64,000 nt of DNA. Source: an uncultured Oxalicibacterium sp. (lineage in GTDB: Bacteria > Pseudomonadota > Gammaproteobacteria > Burkholderiales > Burkholderiaceae_D). This document shows, piece by piece, positions 35,782 through 44,917 of the stretch (its first letter is position 1; the number at the start of each line of letters is the position of its first letter). The position numbers and the translations under genes are program-made. The stretch covers positions 1-64,000 of the forward strand of contig NZ_CAJYMD010000074.1 in the NCBI RefSeq assembly GCF_913776015.1. The letters are read 5' to 3'. Under the pieces are notes generated by a model. It had not been told where the DNA came from. It saw only the letters and a program-made list of their open reading frames with translations, and did no database searches.

Positions 35782-37287
35782 TTATCCAAAAAGTCCGTGC
35801 AGAAACCAGCCGCTTTCTGAAGAGGTATTGTTAATGCGGGTGCGAAATATCCAGTACAAAACGTGGGATTCGCTTTGTGCGATGAAATAGTCGCGCGTGG
35901 CCAAATCATCGTCCCACCAGCCGGTTTCGATCCGTTCGGGCCCTGTTAATAGCTGCAATGGCGTGTGGTAGTAAGGTTTGTGTTGGTGTGTGCGGAGTGG
36001 TAATGGCATGGCAAGCAACCAAACCGGTCGCATTCCCGCTTTCAAGGGGATTTCCTGCGGATTGCGCATGCGCTTTGCGAATGATGCCGTTGTTGTGATG
36101 CTTGCACGTTCGACACTGCGTTCGGGGCGATGGTCGGCCAGAATGTGTAGTCGTTGGACGGCATCGTTACCGAGTCTGCTTTGTAGGCGTTCCATCAGGC
36201 GGTTGAGACTTTGCGCAGTATGCGCAGGTGTTGGAAACAATTCCGTGTTCGGCGCAACCTGCTCACTGATCTGCTCTACCTTGAGTGACAGTTCGATCAC
36301 GGGTGCTTCCAATACGAGTTGCGCCAAACGTTCGCGTAATAAAAGCGTCAGATGTTCGAGATCGCGACTTGCCATTCCCAGTGCAAGCGTCAAGCTCGTA
36401 AAACGATGGTCACGGCGACGTGATGGTTCATGATGCAGTTGGAGCACGAGCAAATGTGCAGCAGCGTGGCGTGCAGATAGCCATCCCGTCAGTTGGACTA
36501 GAAGTCGGCGTGCGGCAAACAGCAAGGACTCTGCCTGTTCAACGCGCGCCGCAAGTTCGAGGCGTGCCTCAAATACCGGTGGTGCGGTAAACCAGCCGTG
36601 TACCTCAGGCAGTTGGCCATAAGCGCGATCGCATTCGTCTAGGAGTGCTTGACCAAAGCGGCGAACGATTCCGCTGCGCGGTAGCTGGCGTAGCTGACCG
36701 AGGCAATGGCAGCCGATTCCGTGCAAGGTGTCGAGATAGGGCTGTACTTGTGTCAATACCTGCAAAGGCAGGATATCGAGTCGCATGGCATCGCTGCGCG
36801 TGTCATGTGGATCGGACCGCCCGGCTTTTGCCATTAGCCAGGCCGCACTTGCCGTCGAGCCATGACCGATCGCGCCCCTTAATCCCAGCATGCCGATCCC
36901 TTCGAGAAGACGTGTCGCCAAACGTTGCTTGCCGCCAAACAGACGCAAGCTGGCGCTGATGTCGGCCATGAATCCATCTCCCGCTTCCTGTAAGGCGACG
37001 AGGGGTGTGAAATGCAATGCCCACAGCGCGGCTTCCTGCAGAGCTTGACGCTCGGCTAACGGCTGGCGCGTATGGATCTGTAGGTCGGCCGCGAGTGCAC
37101 GCGCGTTACCTTCCGACATGCCGGGCCGGATGCCGGCTTCACCTGCCGGGCCGTTATGCCAGCCGACGGTCTTGTGTTCACAGACAACCAGCGGATGATC
37201 GACGCGTCTTTCCGTTTCGCTCTCAGGCTGCGAGCGCAGAATGGCTTCGAGCGGTAGCTGCGGCAGATGTAAAGCGATCCATAGCAT
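35782..37287 (-). CDS. imuB: Inactive Y-family polymerase-like protein ImuB
   Basis: This 501-residue Y-family fold protein bridges the beta clamp, ImuA and DnaE2. The N-terminus MLWIALHLPQLPLEAI is the usual ImuB opening, and the position of the first catalytic aspartate of true Y-polymerases is not acidic. KQRLATRLLEGIGMLGLRGA and the little-finger region are present, and the conserved ImuB C-terminus reads LQLLTGPERIETGWWDDD and YWIFRTR. The start overlaps the end of imuA by 65 bases. dnaE2 follows after 70 bases. Confidence 0.95.
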   Translation of the reverse strand: MLWIALHLPQLPLEAILRSQPESETERRVDHPLVVCEHKTVGWHNGPAGEAGIRPGMSEGNARALAADLQIHTRQPLAERQALQEAALWALHFTPLVALQEAGDGFMADISASLRLFGGKQRLATRLLEGIGMLGLRGAIGHGSTASAAWLMAKAGRSDPHDTRSDAMRLDILPLQVLTQVQPYLDTLHGIGCHCLGQLRQLPRSGIVRRFGQALLDECDRAYGQLPEVHGWFTAPPVFEARLELAARVEQAESLLFAARRLLVQLTGWLSARHAAAHLLVLQLHHEPSRRRDHRFTSLTLALGMASRDLEHLTLLLRERLAQLVLEAPVIELSLKVEQISEQVAPNTELFPTPAHTAQSLNRLMERLQSRLGNDAVQRLHILADHRPERSVERASITTTASFAKRMRNPQEIPLKAGMRPVWLLAMPLPLRTHQHKPYYHTPLQLLTGPERIETGWWDDDLATRDYFIAQSESHVLYWIFRTRINNTSSESGWFLHGLFG

Positions 37288-38002
37288 GGCGTGGAAAAGA
37301 CAGGGTTGAGTCGACCATGGTCCGTGAATTAAAGGGTTTGATCAGAATCTCGGGAACGGTCAGCGGCAAGATGATGGGCGCAGCATGAACAGGGCCGCGC
37401 CGCTTGATGATTTCAACCGACATGCTCCCGGCGGGAGCGGGCTGGCAGACCATGCGCAGAGGCGCGGGCGACGATTGCTCGCGTGCGATCAGGGGGCGGA
37501 ATACGAAAGCCAGTCCTTCGCTACCGGCGGCGGCCAGTTGTAGACGCCGTAGTTGATCTGCACGCGCTTGCGGTAGCCAGCAAAGCAGGGCACCAAAGCA
37601 GTCGCTTTTTAGCGCTTGTTCCACCGCCCACATGCGGTCGGCCGGTTTGTCTGCCTCGATCAGCAAAACATGCTGAAGATCCAAGCCAAGTTCGGCAAGC
37701 GCGGCAGCGAATGGAATATGTGGTGGTGCCATCAGCACGACCGTTTTTCCAGCCTTCGTCAGTTGTGACAATGTTGGCGCGAGAAGGCGTAATTCACCAA
37801 TTCCTGGATGACGCATCAATAATTCGATCAGGACGGAAGAGGGCCAGCCACCATTCGGCAATTCACGATCGAGTGCACGATGACCAGAGGTGACTGGTCG
37901 AGCGGCATGGGAGCCCATCTGGTCGCCACGCCATACATGTTCCGGCAGCGTGTTCAGTAGGGACGGGTGCGGCGAATGGGAAGAAAAAGAAGCAAGACTC
38001 AT
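37223..38002 (-). CDS. imuA: Translesion synthesis accessory protein ImuA
   Basis: This 259-residue protein has a RecA/SulA-like fold and recruits the ImuB-DnaE2 mutasome. The segment HVWRGDQMGSHAARPVTSGH, then LPNGGWPSSVLIELLMRHPG, matches ImuA-family proteins; the latter stretch corresponds to a degenerate Walker A loop. LRLLAPTLSQLTKAGKTVVL and LLCWLPQARADQLRRLQLAA follow. ATG 38002 is chosen for its GGAGG 4 bases upstream; the longer frame starts only at TTG. A consensus LexA box is 40 bases upstream, so SOS control is expected for the whole cassette. Confidence 0.95.
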   Translation of the reverse strand: MSLASFSSHSPHPSLLNTLPEHVWRGDQMGSHAARPVTSGHRALDRELPNGGWPSSVLIELLMRHPGIGELRLLAPTLSQLTKAGKTVVLMAPPHIPFAAALAELGLDLQHVLLIEADKPADRMWAVEQALKSDCFGALLCWLPQARADQLRRLQLAAAGSEGLAFVFRPLIAREQSSPAPLRMVCQPAPAGSMSVEIIKRRGPVHAAPIILPLTVPEILIKPFNSRTMVDSTLSFPRHAMDRFTSAAATARSHSALAA

Positions 38003-38041
38003 GGGACCTCCAGACGTGAGTGCGAGAGCGCACAATCAATA

Positions 38042-38061
38042 TACTGTATAAATATACAGTA
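38042..38061 (-). promoter_or_regulatory. LexA binding site (SOS box) upstream of imuA
   Basis: TACTGTATAAATATACAGTA matches the LexA consensus TACTGTATATATATACAGTA except at one central position; CTGT and ACAG are perfect with the required 8-base A/T spacer. It lies 40 bases upstream of the imuA ATG, the expected place for repression of imuA-imuB-dnaE2. Confidence 0.95.
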
Positions 38062-38178
38062 TAAAAGTCTTGGGCGATATCTTGGCGTGAAGGTGTTGCT
38101 GCGGCTGTTGGAAAAACAACGCCTATGTCTATTTGGGCAAGTTTCTTGGCAGAGCGATTGCCAGTGACCGGGGTGAAA

Positions 38179-38799
38179 TCAATACAAGGTGGCGCGCTGT
38201 TTCGCTTCTATTTCCTTGTCGTAGGTTGCGCCATCGTCCGTGCCACCGAGGGCAGCATGAATGGCGCCGGGCGTTGGTACACGTGAGCGAATGTCGGCAT
38301 CGGCTTGCCATAGATCGGCCCGTTTGATTGCGCGTGCGCATTGAAAAAACACGGTTTCCACATGGACTGCGATGACGCATTTGGGCGGTTTGTCTTCTAT
38401 GACAAAGCGCTCAAGGAGATCAGGTGCGTTGGAAATGCTGGCCCGGCCATTGACGCGCAAGGTTTCGCCAATGCCCGGGATCAGAAAAAGCAAGGCTATG
38501 CGCGGATCGGTGAGCATGTTGCGCAGGCTGTCGATGCGATTGTTGCCGCGTCTTTCCGGCAGCAGCAATGTTTTTTCATCCTCTACGACGACAAAACCGG
38601 CTGGATCGCCACGCGGCGATACATCCAACCCGTCAGGACCGCTGGTTGCCAGAGCAAAGAAAGGTGAAGCTGCGATCATTTGACGATAGAGCGGATGCAG
38701 GTAATCGACTTCTTTTTTCAGTGATGGTGCCGGAACCGCATCGAACAGGGCATCCAATTGTTCGGGGCGCGTGATCAGATAGCGGGAATCGAGGGACAT
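38179..38799 (-). CDS. PPOX-class FMN-dependent flavoprotein
   Basis: This 206-residue protein is of the pyridoxamine 5'-phosphate oxidase-like split-barrel family, MSMEG_1061-like subgroup. Features are ASPFFALATSGPDGLDVSPR (about residues 50-69), then GDPAGFVVVEDEKTLLLPER with a flavin-contacting Arg/Lys patch, and NMLTDPRIALLFLIPGIGETLRV. Substrate is unknown; related proteins bind FMN or F420. ATG 38799 is preferred over GTG 38883, which would add a Ser/Thr-rich non-homologous tail. No operon partner is evident. Confidence 0.85.
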   Translation of the reverse strand: MSLDSRYLITRPEQLDALFDAVPAPSLKKEVDYLHPLYRQMIAASPFFALATSGPDGLDVSPRGDPAGFVVVEDEKTLLLPERRGNNRIDSLRNMLTDPRIALLFLIPGIGETLRVNGRASISNAPDLLERFVIEDKPPKCVIAVHVETVFFQCARAIKRADLWQADADIRSRVPTPGAIHAALGGTDDGATYDKEIEAKQRATLY

Positions 38800-38983
38800 G
38801 GAGCGGCTTTCATGAACGGTCGTTGTCGTGGATGGTGAGCGGTTGAGCAAGGCTGGTGGGATGCGTTGCTGGCCAAGGCGCACAGCCTAATGGCGTGAGC
38901 ACGGTTGTTACCAAGCCGCTTTCAGCTGGCATGCTTCAGGACATCGATCGGTCGCTGCCGATGATCCTTGTCGTTATTTACCA

Positions 38984-39664
38984 TCATGGCGTGACCTTCC
39001 GATCTTCCTTGTTTTCCACGAGAGCCATGCGCCGTCGTATGCGTTGCGCTTCTTCGCCATCACCCACCTGCTCGGCTCGCAAAGCTTGTACATTCAGCCA
39101 TGCCAGCAAGGAGCGTCGCCATCCTTGTGCAGATGCAGTATCGATCGCTGCCTGAAGAACATCGGGCGTGGCGCGATTGCTGCGAAATAGTACGCCTGCC
39201 GCCACCAGACGCGAAAAAGGATCTGCTATCGATTGCATGGCGCGAGCGGCTGCTGTCTCACTGCCAGCGCCGGCAACCGTGCGTTGTGGCTCGGGCAGAA
39301 GGCGAATTTGCTCGGCTCGCACGCGGCCCGCGAGGTAATCGGCATACGCTTGTTCGGCCGCTGAAGTGTCGCGTGCCAGCGCATCAAAACCATTGCAGTC
39401 TTCCAGCACAAGGCTCGCCACGCGTGCGGCACAACGTGTCAGTTCCAGTCGTGCCAGCAAATCGATCTTGCCGGTCCGGCTGACTTCATCACGAGCCAGA
39501 GTGAATTCCTGCTGTTCGACCCGGTTTTCTCCTTTCAGATAGGCGGTGCTGGCACGCCCCATGGCATCTTTCGCTTCACTTTGCCATTCGGGGACGGGTT
39601 TGCCTGCACAAGCGGCAAGCAGGAGGGTAGCCGTCAGCAATGAAAATGATGAGCTTGCATTCAT
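38984..39664 (-). CDS. Predicted lipoprotein of the MCE locus
   Basis: This 226-residue protein has a lipoprotein signal peptide (MNASSSFSLLTATLLLAACA) with lipobox LAAC, the cysteine at residue 19. The rest is Ala/Arg/Glu-rich and helical with no family I recognise with certainty. Its ATG overlaps the stop of the MCE gene by 4 bases, so it belongs to that operon and probably acts in the periplasm or at the outer membrane, as lipoproteins of Mla/Pqi type systems do. Confidence 0.8.
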   Translation of the reverse strand: MNASSSFSLLTATLLLAACAGKPVPEWQSEAKDAMGRASTAYLKGENRVEQQEFTLARDEVSRTGKIDLLARLELTRCAARVASLVLEDCNGFDALARDTSAAEQAYADYLAGRVRAEQIRLLPEPQRTVAGAGSETAAARAMQSIADPFSRLVAAGVLFRSNRATPDVLQAAIDTASAQGWRRSLLAWLNVQALRAEQVGDGEEAQRIRRRMALVENKEDRKVTP

Positions 39665-40650
39665 GGCAGTTTCAACTCCGTGTCACGCGCAAAAGGCCAT
39701 TTGCGATTGAGTTCAGTAACCAGCCGCTCGATTTTGCGTACGCTCTTGTCCACATCCGAACGCAAGGTGTCGAGGTCGGCCGTGGCATTGCGCGCATTAC
39801 CGGCCACCGCTTGCGCATCGGTGAGCACCTGATCAAGTTTTTTCAGGCTTTCACGCGCTTCAGCCAACATGGCATTGAGTTGCACGAGGGTGGCCTGACT
39901 GTTGCCATCCTTGCCGAATACCTGTGTATCGGTCTTTGCCAGCAGGCCATCCACACGCAAGAGCACGCTGTTGGCGCGGTCGATGGTCGTTACCATCTTT
40001 TGCGTATCCTTTTCGTTACCAAACAGCGCACCAAGGGCGCCGTTGGGACCGTTGAGTTTTTCAGTCAAGGCTTGCACGTTGGCCAGCGTTGCATACAGCG
40101 CGGATTGCGCATCGCTGAGACCGTTGAGGTTTTCGATCAATTGTTTGGCTGAGGCCACCAGTAGCGGGATTTCGGCGGCTACGTCGCCGACCAGCAAGGC
40201 GCGTTCCGCTCCTGCTTCGAGCGGCGGATCGTCGGGCAGACCGGTGAAGGCGCGCAGTTTGGTGCTGCCGACAATCGGGCGCTCCATCGTGAAGACGCTG
40301 GAACTGCGCAGCCAGTGTGCATCCTTCTGCGCAACGGCAACGATCATGCGTGCCTTGCCATCCTTGCCGAGTTCAATGCGACTGACACGACCGATGGGAA
40401 AGCCGGAAAAAGTCAGGTCCATGCCAACGGATACGCCTTCGGCATCGTCGGCCAGCAACACCAGTTCCTGCGTCGATTCGAATGCCCCGCGTGCATACAT
40501 CAGGTAGCCGACCGCACTCAAAAGCATCGCTACCAGAAATGCGAGAAGGATGGCGGCCTTGAATTCAAGATTGCTGGAGGTAAGTGCCGCTGCCGTGGAA
40601 GGCGGTAGCGATTCGGTGTCGGATGGATTCGGAGGGTGAGGTTCAGCCAT
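39661..40650 (-). CDS. MCE (MlaD-type) substrate-binding protein of lipid transport system
   Basis: This 329-residue protein has one N-terminal transmembrane helix (about residues 30-52) and a single MCE domain (about 55-150) with LLADDAEGVSVGMDLTFSGF, PIGRVSRIELGKDGKARMIV and MERPIVGSTKLRAFTGLPDD. After that comes a long helical region (about 175-320) as in MCE proteins that form needle-like tunnels. MCE proteins carry phospholipids between membranes. The permease gene is 12 bases upstream and a lipoprotein gene overlaps downstream, but no ATPase gene is present. Confidence 0.9.
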   Translation of the reverse strand: MAEPHPPNPSDTESLPPSTAAALTSSNLEFKAAILLAFLVAMLLSAVGYLMYARGAFESTQELVLLADDAEGVSVGMDLTFSGFPIGRVSRIELGKDGKARMIVAVAQKDAHWLRSSSVFTMERPIVGSTKLRAFTGLPDDPPLEAGAERALLVGDVAAEIPLLVASAKQLIENLNGLSDAQSALYATLANVQALTEKLNGPNGALGALFGNEKDTQKMVTTIDRANSVLLRVDGLLAKTDTQVFGKDGNSQATLVQLNAMLAEARESLKKLDQVLTDAQAVAGNARNATADLDTLRSDVDKSVRKIERLVTELNRKWPFARDTELKLP

Positions 40651-40662
40651 GAGGTCGCGAAG

Positions 40663-41499
40663 TCAGTAATAGTTGCCCATCAGGGAAGCGATTTCGATCA
40701 GCAGCAGGACAAAGAACAGCCGAACCATGGCGGCCAGTTCATTGGCGGCTTTTGAACGACTGTTCAGTGGATGCAGATACGGATAGCGATGCTGTGTGTA
40801 GAGTGACGAGGCGATCGGGATCAGGGAAACGGCCAGACTGAAAAACAGTGTTTTCAGTACGAAAATCATGGTGACGGCGGGGTTGAAAATCTGGCCGACG
40901 ATACGCGTGTAGCCGGGCAAGGCCCAGTGGTTGAAACCGTAGATGGAAACATACGCAAGGATCAGCGACAGAATGCAACTGAGTGCGGCCAGCATCAACA
41001 CCGAAAAGATGCCGGCGACCGCACGCGGAAAGAATTCCAGCCGGATCGGATCGAAGCCGCGTGCCTGCATGGCGTGGAGCTCACCACGTGCGCGCATTTC
41101 GGCGAGTTCAACGCCATCGGGCAAGGTGCGGCGCAAGGCAATGAACAGCGCTGCTGTCAATGGAATGAGTTCAAGTACCAGAACGCGTACCACCATTTCC
41201 AGCGCATAGCGAGAGAGGCCATAGCTGACGGCCGTCACGACGACGATGCGGATCAGGATCAGACTGAGCAGCGCGGTCAGCACCGTGAACCAGATCAGGT
41301 TGGCATTGGTGCCCAGCACGATCTGGTAGGCGACGGCACGCCGGTTTTCGCGTCGATAACTACCTGGTGAAAATAGTAGCGATAGCATCGTAACGCCGAA
41401 CAGCAAGGTGCGCCAGCTACCCGCCAGCCAGCGTTGCAGCGGGTGGCTCATACGAAAAAGCGTGGCGATGGGCGAAGCCTTGACGGTCATGTCCTGCAT
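40663..41499 (-). CDS. MlaE-family ABC transporter permease
   Basis: This 278-residue inner membrane protein has about 5-6 hydrophobic helices. The MlaE signature is visible: EMRARGELHAMQARGFDPIR (coupling helix), PRAVAGIFSVLMLAALSCIL, and LKTLFFSLAVSLIPIASSLY. It pairs with the MCE protein gene 12 bases downstream to transport lipids across the periplasm. Alternative start ATG 41490 is possible. The cognate MlaF-type ATPase is not encoded in this locus and may be elsewhere on the chromosome. Confidence 0.88.
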   Translation of the reverse strand: MQDMTVKASPIATLFRMSHPLQRWLAGSWRTLLFGVTMLSLLFSPGSYRRENRRAVAYQIVLGTNANLIWFTVLTALLSLILIRIVVVTAVSYGLSRYALEMVVRVLVLELIPLTAALFIALRRTLPDGVELAEMRARGELHAMQARGFDPIRLEFFPRAVAGIFSVLMLAALSCILSLILAYVSIYGFNHWALPGYTRIVGQIFNPAVTMIFVLKTLFFSLAVSLIPIASSLYTQHRYPYLHPLNSRSKAANELAAMVRLFFVLLLIEIASLMGNYY

Positions 41500-41696
41500 G
41501 GTAGCAGCGATTGCACATGGCCGGGATGTGCCGCGAGCGTTGCGCTAAGCAATTGTCCTGTGTCTTGATATAGGCGTTTCACTGTTCGGCGGGGAGAATG
41601 CATATTGGTCGGCATTTCGATGCGATTGCTTTTGCACATACGCATGGCGGGTTTGCGCAGAGCGGCTTCAGTCCAGCGGCATGCCATCCAGAGATT

Positions 41697-41909
41697 TCAA
41701 TGCATTTTTACCGCGAAGGAAACCAGCGCCAGCAAAACGCCGATGAAGAGGATGGCGCCTATCAGTGCGGCAAGTACAACGTAAATGGGCTTGAGGCCGG
41801 TCACATCGCTTTCGTAATCACTGCGTCGCCGCAAGCCGATGAATGACCAGAACACGGCACCCAATGTCGCCAGGAAAGATTTCTTGCGCGGGGTGTTATT
41901 TTCCTGCAT
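41697..41909 (-). CDS. Small DUF2970-family membrane protein
   Basis: This 70-residue protein has SFLATLGAVFWSFIGLRRRS and DYESDVTGLKPIYVVLAALI followed by a single transmembrane helix (about residues 43-66). This pattern, an F-WSF-GIR-type motif, then a D-x-x-LxPxxV stretch and one helix, is that of DUF2970 proteins, common in betaproteobacteria. Function is unknown. It is 197 bases from the MCE permease start and may or may not share its promoter. Confidence 0.85.
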   Translation of the reverse strand: MQENNTPRKKSFLATLGAVFWSFIGLRRRSDYESDVTGLKPIYVVLAALIGAILFIGVLLALVSFAVKMH

Positions 41910-42013
41910 GCCATTCTCCGTGAAGACGTGTGCTTGCCGACGCCATGTCTGTCGTACGTGACCGCCTTATTTCACGTCAGGCGTACATGGTCGAGATCAA
42001 AATGTGCCTAGGA

Positions 42014-42490
42014 TCAGACTCTACGCAGCAATTCTGCCAACTGATCTGCACATTGGCCCCATCCTTCATGGAATCCCATTTTTTCATGCGCTTCGCGATC
42101 CGCTGCGCTCCAATGCAGAGCCTGCGCCGTATAACGCGTCTTGCGGCCTTCGTCTTCGGGATCGAACATGACGATCGCTGTCATGAACGGTTTTTCAGAG
42201 GGAATCCAGGCTGACACGTACGCATCGGTAAACACGAGACGTCGGTCGGGTACGACTTCCAGATAGACGCCGCGGTTGGGGTATTCGTTACCTTCAGGAT
42301 CGCGCATGACGATCAGGTTGCCGCCACCGGCGCGTACATCAAGCTCGATGCTGGCAATGCTCCAGGGCTTGGGTACGAACCATTGTTGCATCAGGTGCGG
42401 ATCGGTCCAGGCGCGAAATACGGCAGCGGGTGGCGCATCGAAGAGACGTGTTAGTGTCAGTACACGGTCTGCGGGAATGTGCGTCGTCAT
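42014..42490 (-). CDS. SRPBCC / AHSA1-family protein
   Basis: This 158-residue START-like (Bet v1) fold protein of the activator of Hsp90 ATPase homologue 1 family carries the typical opening RLFDAPPAAVFRAWTDPHLM and QQWFVPKPWSIASIELDVRA. The ending HEKMGFHEGWGQCADQLAELL is typical of this family. Ligand and role are unknown. AAGGAG precedes the ATG at proper spacing. It is downstream of hisC on the same strand, separated by a hairpin. Confidence 0.9.
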   Translation of the reverse strand: MTTHIPADRVLTLTRLFDAPPAAVFRAWTDPHLMQQWFVPKPWSIASIELDVRAGGGNLIVMRDPEGNEYPNRGVYLEVVPDRRLVFTDAYVSAWIPSEKPFMTAIVMFDPEDEGRKTRYTAQALHWSAADREAHEKMGFHEGWGQCADQLAELLRRV

Positions 42491-42520
42491 ATCTTACTCC
42501 TTCCAAACAGGAAAAGTCAG

Positions 42521-42555
42521 TGCCTGACGCACAGGATGGCCGCAGTCGTCAGGCA
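42521..42555 (-). terminator. Hairpin at the end of hisC, probable terminator
   Basis: TGCCTGACG (42521-42529) pairs perfectly with CGTCAGGCA (42547-42555) around a 17-base loop, overlapping the hisC stop codon. On the minus strand it is followed within about 6 bases by TTTT. The stem is good but the T-run is short. Confidence 0.5.
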
Positions 42556-43610
42556 GTCAATTGACGTAATGCCGCGATCAGCTTGTCGCATTCCTCGTTC
42601 GTGCCAATGCTGATGCGCAGATACTGATCGATACGCGGATGCTTGAAGTGTCGCACGATGATCGCACGTTCACGCAAACCGGCGGCCAGCTTGTCGGCAG
42701 AGAAGGCTGGATGCTTGGCGAACACGAAATTGGTGCATGAAGGCAAAACGCTGAAGCCAAGTTGCTGCAGGGCTTGCGTGGTGTTTTCACGCGTGGTGAT
42801 GACCGCTTGCAGCATCTTCTGGAAATAGTCTTCATCCTGATAGCTGGCAATTGCGCCGGCGACGGCGAGGCGGTCCATCGGGTAGGAATTGAAACTGTTC
42901 TTGACGCGCTCCATGCCATCGATCAATTCCTTGTTGCCGACGGCAAAGCCGACACGCAGGCCGGCCAGCGAGCGCGATTTCGAAAAGGTACGTACCACCA
43001 GCAGGTTCGGATAGCGCTGCGTGAGGGTAATCGCGCTTTCTGCGCCAAAGTCCACATAGGCTTCATCTACCACGATGACACTGTTGGGCTGCTTGATGAG
43101 CAGGTCTTCGATGGCCGAGAGCGCCAGCGGAATGCCGGTCGGCGCATTCGGATTCGGGAAAATGATTGCACCGCAGTCGCGACCGAGATAATCGGCGGTG
43201 TCGATTTCCATCTGGTCGTTCAGTGGGACTTCGACATAATCGATGCCGAACAGGCGCGCATAGACAGGATAGAAGCTGTAGGTGATGTCCGGGAACAGCA
43301 GCGGCGCATCGTGCTTGAGCAATGCCATGAAGGCAAAAGCCAGCACTTCGTCGGAGCCATTGCCGACGAAAATCTGGTTGGTGTCCATGCCGTGATAATC
43401 GGCCAGGGTTTGCTTGAGTTGCGACGAATCGGGATCGGGATAAAGGCGCAGCGAATCGGCTGTCACGGCATGCATGGCCTTGATGACGGCAGGCGAGGGC
43501 GGATAAGGGTTCTCGTTGGTGTTGAGCTTGATCAGATTGTTGACCTTTGGCTGTTCGCCCGGAACATAAGGCGTCAGCATACGTACCAGCGGGCTCCAGA
43601 ATTGACTCAT
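42549..43610 (-). CDS. hisC: Histidinol-phosphate aminotransferase HisC
   Basis: This 353-residue PLP-dependent aminotransferase converts imidazole acetol phosphate to histidinol phosphate in histidine synthesis. Motifs: [16 protein letters not shown] near the N-terminus, [30 protein letters not shown], and the PLP-lysine region [20 protein letters not shown] 43610 is chosen because AGGAAA precedes it and the protein then starts like other HisC; the longer frame uses a poor upstream start. It stands apart from other his genes, which is common. It is divergent from the pseudouridine synthase gene. Confidence 0.96.
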   Translation of the reverse strand: MSQFWSPLVRMLTPYVPGEQPKVNNLIKLNTNENPYPPSPAVIKAMHAVTADSLRLYPDPDSSQLKQTLADYHGMDTNQIFVGNGSDEVLAFAFMALLKHDAPLLFPDITYSFYPVYARLFGIDYVEVPLNDQMEIDTADYLGRDCGAIIFPNPNAPTGIPLALSAIEDLLIKQPNSVIVVDEAYVDFGAESAITLTQRYPNLLVVRTFSKSRSLAGLRVGFAVGNKELIDGMERVKNSFNSYPMDRLAVAGAIASYQDEDYFQKMLQAVITTRENTTQALQQLGFSVLPSCTNFVFAKHPAFSADKLAAGLRERAIIVRHFKHPRIDQYLRISIGTNEECDKLIAALRQLTA

Positions 43611-43748
43611 GCGATTTCCTTTATAGACAGAGCGCCATTTTATAGTGAGTAACGCGTGCTGACGATGACTGTGGTGGGTTATGTCTGCGGGGCTATGCTT
43701 TCCGGTTCGCCCATGACTGCCTGATCGGCTTCTGGTAGAGTGCCGCCC

Positions 43749-44471
43749 ATGAGCAAACTGTCCCTTGACCGTATCCTGCAATCGCAAGGTTTCGGTACCC
43801 GCAAATATTGCCGCAGCCTGATTGAAGATGGTGAAGTCAGCATCGCCGGTGAAGTGATCGACGATTATCGGGCGAGCTTCGATACGACCGATCTAACTTT
43901 CACCATCTTTGAGGAAGACTGGCTGTATCGCGAGCATGTCTATATCGTGCTGAACAAGCCGGCCAATTTCGAGTGTTCGCGCAAGCCCAGCCATCATCCG
44001 GGTGTGCTGACGCTGTTGCCCGAACAATTTACCTGGCGTGAGCTGCAGCCAGTAGGGCGTCTCGATCACGATACGACCGGCATGCTGCTGATGTCGGACG
44101 ACGGCGCGTTCATTCATGCGCAATCCTCGCCCAAGCGGCATGTCCCCAAGGTTTATGTGGCGACCACGCACGATCCGGTGACGCCGGAACTGGTAGCGCA
44201 GCTTTTGGCCGGTGTGCAATTACACGACGAACCCGCCCCGCTTGCCGCGCAAACTTGCCGCAAACTGGATACGCATGCGCTGGAAATCGTGCTGGAGCAG
44301 GGCAAGTATCATCAGGTCAAGCGCATGTTGGCGGCGGCTGGCAACCATTGCTCGGCGTTGCGACGTGTGGCGATCGGCGAGTTGATGCTCGATTCGCTGC
44401 ATCTCGAAGAGGGCGAGTGGGCTTATCTGGATGCATCACAGTTGGCGTTGTTGAAGCCGAGTAACGACTAA
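43749..44471 (+). CDS. rsuA: 16S rRNA pseudouridine synthase, RsuA family
   Basis: This 240-residue enzyme has an N-terminal S4 RNA-binding domain ([20 protein letters not shown]), then the RsuA/RluB catalytic domain with the conserved [20 protein letters not shown], where the Asp of RLDxDTTG is the catalytic residue, and [16 protein letters not shown] near the C-terminus. E. coli RsuA makes pseudouridine 516 in 16S rRNA; assignment to that exact position is by family. ATG 43749 is preferred to a GTG at 43740. Confidence 0.92.
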   Translation: MSKLSLDRILQSQGFGTRKYCRSLIEDGEVSIAGEVIDDYRASFDTTDLTFTIFEEDWLYREHVYIVLNKPANFECSRKPSHHPGVLTLLPEQFTWRELQPVGRLDHDTTGMLLMSDDGAFIHAQSSPKRHVPKVYVATTHDPVTPELVAQLLAGVQLHDEPAPLAAQTCRKLDTHALEIVLEQGKYHQVKRMLAAAGNHCSALRRVAIGELMLDSLHLEEGEWAYLDASQLALLKPSND

Positions 44472-44917
44472 TTTCTTTCGACTGATCTCTTCCGTCCGGC
44501 CTGTTCTGCGTCGGACTTCTTCCCATTTCTTCTGTTTGATCCTGCATGAGCTTGCCTCTGGGGCAGGTGGCTCCGTCACGGCTGTCTGCAGGACGCACAA
44601 AGCTTGCGTGCTTCATCAGCGCGGATGCATGCCTTAACAAATGCGGCATCGTCGCGTAGCGGTCTCGCAATCCATGCCCGCTAAACCCATCAACTTGCAT
44701 GCCGTTTTTGCCAGGCAGATGCTGCGCAGCGATATGCGTGTTTTCCACATGTTGTAGTTTTTCTGAATAACAGTCAGTCGCCTATTGAATATCTCCCCAC
44801 ATTTATTTTCAAATCGTCTTATAATCAAATCGCTGTCATGACAGATATCAATAACTGAAATTGTTTTGAAATGTTTCAAGAAGGCTGATTTGCCAATTTG
44901 ATATGAACTGCTGATCC
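44472..44917. other. Gene-free region ahead of the small exported protein
   Basis: No credible gene is visible in 446 bases. The right part (about 44740-44910) is clearly richer in A/T than its neighbours and holds a TATAAT sequence and two dyads (44833-44844 and 44866-44879). The left part has ordinary composition and may be a decayed or untranslated region. Confidence 0.5.
44820..44879 (+). promoter_or_regulatory. Candidate promoter with two dyad operators upstream of the small exported protein
   Basis: TATAAT (44820-44825) is a consensus -10 hexamer, though no good -35 is seen at 16-18 bases. Just downstream, CTGTCATGACAG (44833-44844) is a perfect 12-base palindrome, and TTGAAA-TG-TTTCAA (44866-44879) is a second perfect dyad. 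Placement at and after the predicted start of transcription suits repressor binding. Confidence 0.4.

Noticed and set aside
41500-41696. Possible gene in the gap between the MCE permease and the DUF2970 gene
   Set aside because: The only frames are short, Arg/Met-rich and without a ribosome binding site or homology; in particular no ATPase fragment is visible.
44317-44748. Minus-strand open frame over the end of the pseudouridine synthase and the gap
   Set aside because: It overlaps a certain gene, lacks a ribosome binding site, and shows no domain; the gap part alone is not coding-like.
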